Source: Luteibacter jiangsuensis (GTDB lineage Bacteria; Pseudomonadota; Gammaproteobacteria; Xanthomonadales; Rhodanobacteraceae). Taken from it: a stretch of 64,000 nucleotides of DNA. The stretch covers positions 217,510-281,509 of the forward strand of contig NZ_JAAQQR010000006.1 in assembly GCF_011742555.1 (NCBI RefSeq). Direction: 5' to 3'. Below are positions 59,041 through 64,000 of the stretch, in pieces. Position 1 is the first letter of the stretch; each line of letters starts with the position of its first letter. A program made the translations under genes and the position numbers. The notes below the pieces were generated by a model. It did no database searches. It saw only the letters and a list, made by a program, of their open reading frames with translations, and was not told the DNA's origin.

Positions 59041-59673
59041 TCAAGCTGAACGGACGGTATCGACCGTACGCTTGTCGAGCACCGAGTCGATCAGCCCGTA
59101 AGCCTGGGCTTCCGCCCCGCTCATGAAGCGGTCGCGCTCGGTATCGCGGGCGATCTCTTCCACCGTCTTGCCGCTGTGGCGGGCGAGGATCGCGTTCAGG
59201 CGCTCGCGCATCGTGAGAATCTCACGGGCGTGGATCTCGATGTCGGTCGCCTGGCCGGAAATGCCGCCGGCCCACGGCTGGTGGATCATGATGCGGGAAT
59301 GCGGCAGGGAGTAACGCTTGCCTGCCGCACCGGCGGCCAGCAGCAGGGCGCCCATGGAGGCGGCCTGGCCGATGCACATGGTGCTGACATCCGGCTTCAC
59401 GAACTGCATCGTGTCGTAGATCGCCATACCCGCGGTGACGGAGCCACCGGGGCTGTTGATGTACAGGCTGATGTCCTTGTCCGGGTTTTCCGACTCAAGG
59501 AACAGCAGCTGGGCCACGATGACGTTGGCCATGTAGTCGTCGACGGGGCCGACGGCGAAGATCACGCGCTCCTTGAGGAGGCGCGAATAGATGTCGTACG
59601 AACGCTCGCCGCGCGAGGTCTGCTCGACGACGATGGGCACCAGGTTGAGGTTCTGGATCGGAGCCATGGACAT
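59041..59673 (-). CDS. clpP: ATP-dependent Clp protease proteolytic subunit
   Basis: 210 aa serine protease forming the 14-mer chamber. Catalytic Ser106 ([10 protein letters not shown]), His131 (IMIHQPWAG) and an Asp near 180. N-terminal [24 protein letters not shown] after a short propeptide. Start ATG 59673; 48 bp downstream of tig. Confidence 0.97.
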   Translation of the reverse strand: MSMAPIQNLNLVPIVVEQTSRGERSYDIYSRLLKERVIFAVGPVDDYMANVIVAQLLFLESENPDKDISLYINSPGGSVTAGMAIYDTMQFVKPDVSTMCIGQAASMGALLLAAGAAGKRYSLPHSRIMIHQPWAGGISGQATDIEIHAREILTMRERLNAILARHSGKTVEEIARDTERDRFMSGAEAQAYGLIDSVLDKRTVDTVRSA

Positions 59674-59721
59674 GCGGTCTCTCCTTCGTGTGGGGCCCGG
59701 TAAGTGCTTCGATCAGCGCCC

Positions 59722-61014
59722 TCAGGCGCCGATCGGCCGCATCACCTCGTCGAAGCTCAGGTCCTGGTCGGTGGTCTTGGCGTTGTCCGCCACCCACTCG
59801 GCCACCTGGTCTTCCATGACGCGGTTCTGCAGTCCCGACATCAGTTGGGGGTCGCCGTTGTACAGTTCAATGACCTTCTCCGGCTCCTCGTAGGTGGAGG
59901 CGATGGCGGCCAGCATGTCGCTCAGGCGCTTGCGATCGAGGCGCAGTTCGTTCTTCCGGGCAATCTCGCCCATGAGGAGAGCGGCGATGACGCGCTTGCG
60001 GGCGAACGGCAGGGCCTCGGCGATCATTTCCGGGCTCGGCTCCTGGCCGCGCGGCAGGTTGCCGGCGGCGAGGCTGCGGGCTTCGGCGTTGGCCATCAGG
60101 TCGGGCACGTCGAGGTCCGGGTGGGCGCCGGCCAGCTTCTCGGCCACTTCCGACTTCAGGCGGGCCATGAGGGTGGCCTTCAGCTCGCGCTCGAGGTTGG
60201 CGCGCACTTCCTTGCGGAAGGTGTCGATATCGCCGTCGGCCACGCCGAACATCTTCACGAAGTCGGCATCCACCGCGGGCAGGTTGGGCTCCTGCACCTT
60301 CACGATCTTGAAGGTGACCTTGGCGGTCTTGCCGGCCAGGTCGGGGTTGCGGAAGTCTTCCGGGAAGGCGACGTCCTGAACCAGGTCTTCGCCCGCGCTG
60401 CGGCCGGTCAGGGCCTCGTCGAGGGCCTTGAACAGGGTGCCCGAGCCCAGCACGCTGCCGGCGCGCTCCAGGCCCTCGGCCGGGAAGCGGTAGTCGCCCG
60501 CTTCGGCGGCGTATTCGAACATCACGAAGTCGCCTTCCTTCGAGGCGCGGGTGACTTCGTCGAAGCTGCGGCGCTGCGTGCGCAGGGTCTCGATCATCTT
60601 GTCGATGTCGGCGTCCTTCACCTCGGCCTTCGGACGGGCGATCTCGATGGTCGAGACGTCGATGGCCGGGAATTCCGGCATCACCTCGAAGGTGGCGGTG
60701 TAGGCGATTTCGCCGTTCTCGGCATTGCCCGTGGTGTCGACCGACGGGTTGGCGATGGGCTGGAGCTTCTCTTGCTGGAACGCCTCGCGCAGCGTGCTGC
60801 CGATGAGGTCGGAGAGGGCTTCGCCACGGACCTGGGCGCCGAAGCGCTGCTTGATCACGTTGGTCGGCACCTTGCCGGGACGGAAGCCCTTCAGGCGAAC
60901 CGTACGGCCCATTTCCGCGATGCGCTCGCTGACCTGCGTCTCGAGACGCTCTGCCGGGAACTTCACCGTGAGCTTGCGCCCGAGCTTGCCGACATTCTCA
61001 ACCGAAACCTGCAT
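59722..61014 (-). CDS. tig: Trigger factor
   Basis: 430 aa ribosome-associated chaperone with prolyl isomerase activity. N-terminal ribosome-binding domain containing GFRPGKVP (the FRK-type signature, about 43-50), a central FKBP-like domain (about 160-245) and the C-terminal chaperone arms. Start MQVSVENVGKLGRKL at 61014; first gene of the tig-clpP-clpX string. The C-terminus MRPIGA is not unusual. Confidence 0.96.
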   Translation of the reverse strand: MQVSVENVGKLGRKLTVKFPAERLETQVSERIAEMGRTVRLKGFRPGKVPTNVIKQRFGAQVRGEALSDLIGSTLREAFQQEKLQPIANPSVDTTGNAENGEIAYTATFEVMPEFPAIDVSTIEIARPKAEVKDADIDKMIETLRTQRRSFDEVTRASKEGDFVMFEYAAEAGDYRFPAEGLERAGSVLGSGTLFKALDEALTGRSAGEDLVQDVAFPEDFRNPDLAGKTAKVTFKIVKVQEPNLPAVDADFVKMFGVADGDIDTFRKEVRANLERELKATLMARLKSEVAEKLAGAHPDLDVPDLMANAEARSLAAGNLPRGQEPSPEMIAEALPFARKRVIAALLMGEIARKNELRLDRKRLSDMLAAIASTYEEPEKVIELYNGDPQLMSGLQNRVMEDQVAEWVADNAKTTDQDLSFDEVMRPIGA

Positions 61015-61190
61015 GACCTCTCCTGAAACCACCACGGACGTGGCGCGATGGCGGACATCCGTCCGCCGTAACCGAAACAATGGGATTCACCGCGAACGCC
61101 GGGCCGGCGCCACGACCTTCCCCCGACGGCGAAAAACCCCGCAAATGACTGCCCATTCTACGTTTTGCCCCGACGCCGCCGCAACCTGCC

Positions 61191-61625
61191 TCACGGGGTC
61201 TCCCAACGCCTCGGACCCTCCCCTTCCCCGGCCAGCCGATCGCCGGGATTGGCCAGGGCGCAGGCCGTCAGCGAAAGGCAGCCGCAGCCGATGCAGTCGG
61301 TGAGGCTATCCCTCAGCTTGACCAGTTGGGCGATGCGGCGGTCCAACTCGTCGTGCCAGCGGGCCGACATCGCGGCCCATTCGTCCCGGGTGGGCGTCCT
61401 TTCGTCGGGAAGTGTCCCGAAGGCCTGCCGGACCGCCTCCAGCGGCACGCCCACACGCTGGGCAACCCGGATCACGGCGATCCGGCGCAGCACGTCGGCG
61501 GCATAGCGACGCTGGTTCCCCGCCGTCCGCAGGCTCCTGATCAGGCCCTTGCGCTCATAGAAATGGAGGGCGGACACCGAGACACCCGATCGTCTTGCCG
61601 CCTCGCCGACGCTCAGTTCCCGCAT
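61191..61625 (-). CDS. soxR: Redox-sensitive transcriptional activator SoxR
   Basis: 144 aa MerR-family regulator. HTH at 1-40 (MRELSVGEAARRSGVSVSAL), dimer helix, and the [2Fe-2S] cysteines Cys111, 114, 116, 122 (CIGCGCLSLTAC), the complete SoxR motif. Senses redox-cycling compounds. Its start is 8 bp from the SoxR box, which also faces the divergent MFS gene. No SoxS is seen, as expected outside enterics, where SoxR directly controls exporters. Confidence 0.95.
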   Translation of the reverse strand: MRELSVGEAARRSGVSVSALHFYERKGLIRSLRTAGNQRRYAADVLRRIAVIRVAQRVGVPLEAVRQAFGTLPDERTPTRDEWAAMSARWHDELDRRIAQLVKLRDSLTDCIGCGCLSLTACALANPGDRLAGEGEGPRRWETP

Positions 61626-61628
61626 CGC

Positions 61629-61659
61629 TTGACCTCAACAATGGTTGAGGTTGCATCCT
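61629..61659 (+). promoter_or_regulatory. SoxR box and SoxR-type promoter of the MFS gene
   Basis: Palindrome CCTCAACaatgGTTGAGG (61633-61650) inside a promoter with TTGACC (61629-61634), a 19-bp spacer and CATCCT (61654-61659). The over-long 19-bp spacer spanned by the palindrome is the hallmark of MerR/SoxR-activated promoters. Directed toward the MFS gene at 61718. Confidence 0.85.
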
Positions 61660-61717
61660 GCACGGCGCAGTTCCCCCATGCAACCGTGCGAGACTCCCCC
61701 TCCCCCAAGGAAACCCG

Positions 61718-63100
61718 ATGAACGTGGGAACGTCCGACGCAGCCCTCCTTGCCTCCGAGCCCCGGGGCATCCTCGCCCCACCCTATCGCGCCGCCACCGT
61801 GGGCATGGTGGCGCTCATTTCGCTGATCGCCTTCGAGGCGCTGGCCGTCACCACGGCCATGCCGACGGTCGCCCGGGATCTCGACGGCCTGAAGGCTTAC
61901 GCGCTGGCCTTCGGCGGCGTGCTTGCCACCAGCGTGATCGGCATGACCCTTTCCGGACACTGGAGCGACCGGAACGGCCCGGCACCGGCCATGTGGACGG
62001 GCCTTACCGGGTTCGTCGCCGGGCTGCTGATCGCCGGCTTCGCGCACGACATGCCCACCCTGCTGGTCGGCCGTCTCGTCCAGGGCCTCGGCGCAGGCTG
62101 CCTGTCGCCGGCCCTCTATGTGATCGTCGGACGGCTCTATCCGGATGTCCTGAGGCCCAAGGTATTCGCCGCCTTCTCGGCGGGCTGGGTCGTTCCGGCC
62201 CTGATCGGGCCAGCCCTGAGCGGCGCGATCGTCGAGCACGTCGGCTGGCGCTGGGTGTTCCTTGGCATGCCGGTGCTGGCGATCCCGGCCGCGGCGGCGC
62301 TGCGCGGCGCCTTGCGCTCGCTCGGCAAGCCGACCGGGAAGGCAGGCATCGACACCCGACGCAGGATGGCGCGTGCCGTCGGGGCGGCGCTGGGCGTTTG
62401 TCTTCTTTTCGTCGCCGGCCAGGAACACGGCTGGCTTGCCGCCGCCATGCTCGCCCCCGCGCTGGTGCTGCTGCTCACGTGCGGCCGGCGCCTTCTTCCC
62501 GCCGGTACACTTCGCGCTGCCCGAGGCCTGCCCGCGGTGATCGCGCTGCGCGGGGTAGCCGCATCCGCATTCTTCGGCACCGAAGCCTTCCTTCCTCTGG
62601 CCTTCGCGCGGGAACACGGCCTTTCGCCGATGTGGTCCGGCATCGGGATCAGCGTCGGCGCCATCGGCTGGTTTTCCGGCTCGTGGTACCAGGGTCACTA
62701 CGCGAAAGTGTCGCGGCAGACCCTGATCCGTCGCGGCACGGCCATGATGGTGGTCGGCGTTGTAGTGGCATCGTTGAGCACCTTCGCATGGATGCCCGTA
62801 TCCGCTTCCGTCGCGGGATGGCTGCTGACGGGCCTCGGCATGGGCATGCTCTACGGCACGCTGGCCGTGTTGGCGCTGTCGATGTCCGCCGAGCACGAAC
62901 AGGGCGCGAACAGTTCGGCGCTGCAACTCTGCGAAGCGCTGATGGTGGCCACCACGCTAGCCATCGGCGGTTCACTGTTCGCTGCGTTGCTGGATCTTTC
63001 GCACACCGCGGCGTTTGCGGCTAACTTTGCGATTACCGTGACGCTTGCTGTTTTGGGTACTGTGGTCGCTCGTCGGACCGAGGCCCGGGCGGCGCCTTGA
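61718..63100 (+). CDS. MFS transporter, probable SoxR-controlled exporter
   Basis: 460 aa, about 14 membrane segments (DHA2-like). Motif A variant GHWSDRNGPAPAMWTG (about 78-93) after helix 2, motif C-like PALIGPALSGAIVEHVGWRWVF (about 163-184), a feature of drug/H+ antiporters. Ribosome-binding site AAGGAAA. Its promoter carries a SoxR box, so it likely exports redox-active drugs or pigments; the substrate is inferred. Confidence 0.9.
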   Translation: MNVGTSDAALLASEPRGILAPPYRAATVGMVALISLIAFEALAVTTAMPTVARDLDGLKAYALAFGGVLATSVIGMTLSGHWSDRNGPAPAMWTGLTGFVAGLLIAGFAHDMPTLLVGRLVQGLGAGCLSPALYVIVGRLYPDVLRPKVFAAFSAGWVVPALIGPALSGAIVEHVGWRWVFLGMPVLAIPAAAALRGALRSLGKPTGKAGIDTRRRMARAVGAALGVCLLFVAGQEHGWLAAAMLAPALVLLLTCGRRLLPAGTLRAARGLPAVIALRGVAASAFFGTEAFLPLAFAREHGLSPMWSGIGISVGAIGWFSGSWYQGHYAKVSRQTLIRRGTAMMVVGVVVASLSTFAWMPVSASVAGWLLTGLGMGMLYGTLAVLALSMSAEHEQGANSSALQLCEALMVATTLAIGGSLFAALLDLSHTAAFAANFAITVTLAVLGTVVARRTEARAAP

Positions 63101-63122
63101 AATGCTGCAAAGGAATGGAATC

Positions 63123-63281
63123 GTGACCAACGATGAGCGAGAGAAAATCCGTAGCAACATCAATGCGCTGATGGCGGAGACGATGAAGATCAGCGCGGAA
63201 GGACGCTGGTATCCATTTGTGGCCACGGGCGGCGTATTCCTCGCAGCACTTGGGTTCTGCAAGCTGCTCAGCGTTTTGTAA
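63123..63281 (+). CDS. Small single-pass membrane protein
   Basis: 52 aa from GTG 63123 after an AAAGGA ribosome-binding site; an ATG at 63102 would add 7 residues. Charged N-terminal helix VTNDEREKIRSNINALMAETMKI, then one membrane segment (WYPFVATGGVFLAALGFCKLL). Similar small proteins recur in Xanthomonadales accessory regions (recalled). It lies upstream of the broken lysozyme-like gene, so an accessory or immunity-like role is possible but unproven. Confidence 0.65.
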   Translation: MTNDEREKIRSNINALMAETMKISAEGRWYPFVATGGVFLAALGFCKLLSVL

Positions 63282-63417
63282 CGAGAGAGCTGAATCGCCA
63301 CACAGATTGTTGGCCGGCACCGGCAGTACCGAGCTTTCAGCGTAACTAAGGTCAAACGAGATCGACGCATCGCGCGATCCGCTCCGGACGCATCCGGACC
63401 TTAGGAGCTGCACAGGT

Positions 63418-63882
63418 ATGGTCAGACCAAAGTTAGGAAACAACAGCGGCGGTGGAGCACCCAATCCACCCGTAACACTCCCACCCGTTGTCGTCACCGC
63501 GAATAGACCACGCGACCCGTTTCAAGGCGTCAATATTCCTCATCAGGGAAGCCGGCTCCCAGGTCCCGTTCCAGGCATGGGGTCAAATTTAACCGTCCGG
63601 ATGAGCGCATACGAGCGGGGAGCTTACAAATACGTATCCCCTGGCGGGCATCGCTACAGCCTGCAGATGCGTGTCAGCGCCGCGCAGGAAAGCATCATCA
63701 GTCAAATCGTGGACTATGGCTTCTCGCGGGGTGCACCGGAAGAAACGATAGCGCTCATCGCCACAATCGCATACAAGGAAAGTTCGTTTGGGGACAAACT
63801 CCAGAATCCCGCATCAAACGCTCGCGGACTATTCCAGTACATGCCCGCGTCGTGGAAGGAGCGCCACGAAAAGTTGAATTGA
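63418..63882 (+). pseudogene. Truncated lysozyme-like/transglycosylase protein, disrupted by IS element
   Basis: 154 codons before a stop that coincides with the IS end. N-terminus Pro/Gly-rich with LPPVVVTANRP (21-31), a motif seen in several putative Xanthomonadales secreted toxins (recalled). From about residue 90 an SLT-like domain begins, with catalytic Glu121 (AYKESSFGDKL) and GLFQYMPASW (137-146). Such domains need about 120 more residues, so the fold is incomplete. GC content and codon use look lower than the upstream genes, suggesting acquisition. The rest may lie beyond the IS. Confidence 0.65.
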
Positions 63883-64000
63883 CCTGCCCCCACCAGCCGT
63901 ACCAATGATCACTGTGAAAGTCCGGGGTTGAAGATTACTGCGTTGTTGTCCTGTTGTGCGCGGTGGTGAGCAGCGAATTGCGACGGCGGGATGCGGCCAC
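63880..64000. mobile_element. End of an IS3-family insertion sequence (partial)
   Basis: A boundary at TGACCTGCCCCC (63880-63891), a terminal sequence typical of IS3-family elements, is followed by an IS transposase C-terminus on the minus strand. It continues past the window. The inverted-repeat partner and the target-site duplication cannot be seen. Confidence 0.7.
63909..64000 (-). CDS. IS3-family transposase OrfB (C-terminal fragment)
   Basis: Only the last 29 whole codons are in the window, translating to GRIPPSQFAAHHRAQQ and then DNNAVIFNPGLSQ before the stop. The GxxPPSQFA pattern matches the tail of DDE/rve transposases of IS3-type elements. The catalytic DDE core lies outside the window. 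Confidence 0.6.
   Translation of the reverse strand, partial: GRIPPSQFAAHHRAQQDNNAVIFNPGLSQ

Overview
The window reads as a chromosomal segment of a GC-rich gammaproteobacterium of the Xanthomonadales/Lysobacterales, most like Rhodanobacteraceae (Luteibacter/Dyella type). This is inferred from gene content and order (14-gene nuo operon, fabH-fabD-fabG-acpP-fabF-pabB-pabC-mltG-tmk-holB, hupB-tRNA-Val-tRNA-Asp-ppiD, tig-clpP-clpX-lon), a Kdo kinase, FabV and a PilZ protein of the pilus-associated type. No species call is made.

Layout. 1-13760: the respiratory complex I operon nuoA to nuoN, all on the minus strand; nuoN is cut by the window start. 14038-15447: a PilZ protein and a PIG-L deacetylase. 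15491-25942: a long minus-strand fatty-acid/folate/DNA-replication block (holB, tmk, mltG, pabC, pabB, fabF, acpP, fabG, fabD, fabH, rpmF, yceD). fabH has no canonical start codon that preserves its conserved N-terminus. 26100-33331: a small membrane protein, a Maf nucleotide pyrophosphatase, a GT39-type glycosyltransferase, a MoxR-DUF58-transglutaminase operon and a Slp lipoprotein. 33362-36844: HIT protein, recR-ybaB-dnaX, the SRP RNA and tRNA-Ser(GGA), with an unexplained palindrome cluster between the two RNA genes. 37026-40156: LPS-related genes (Kdo kinase, heptosyltransferase-like GT9, DUF6165) plus an MBL-fold hydrolase.

40203-45604: mntH, a YihY/BrkB membrane protein and a run of small accessory genes, including two convergent, apparently homologous small proteins, a lipoprotein, a cupin and a GNAT acetyltransferase. 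45670-50701: tRNA-Ser(CGA), a PP2C phosphatase, dnaQ-rnhA, a methyltransferase, and gloB-mltD. 50756-54629: fabV, ppiD, two tRNAs and the HU gene. 54965-61014: the proteostasis cluster lon, clpX, clpP, tig. 61191-63100: soxR with a divergent MFS exporter and a clear SoxR box between them. 63123-64000: a lower-GC accessory patch with a small membrane protein and a lysozyme-like gene cut by the end of an IS3-family element.

Four dispersed 82-85 bp palindromic REP doublets (REPIN-like) sit between genes. Most of the window is core genome. The best candidates for something undescribed are the fabH start, the composite palindrome/tRNA-like element at 36626-36700, the small paralogous pair at 43244-43822 with a hairpin over one ribosome-binding site, and the IS-disrupted locus at the right edge.
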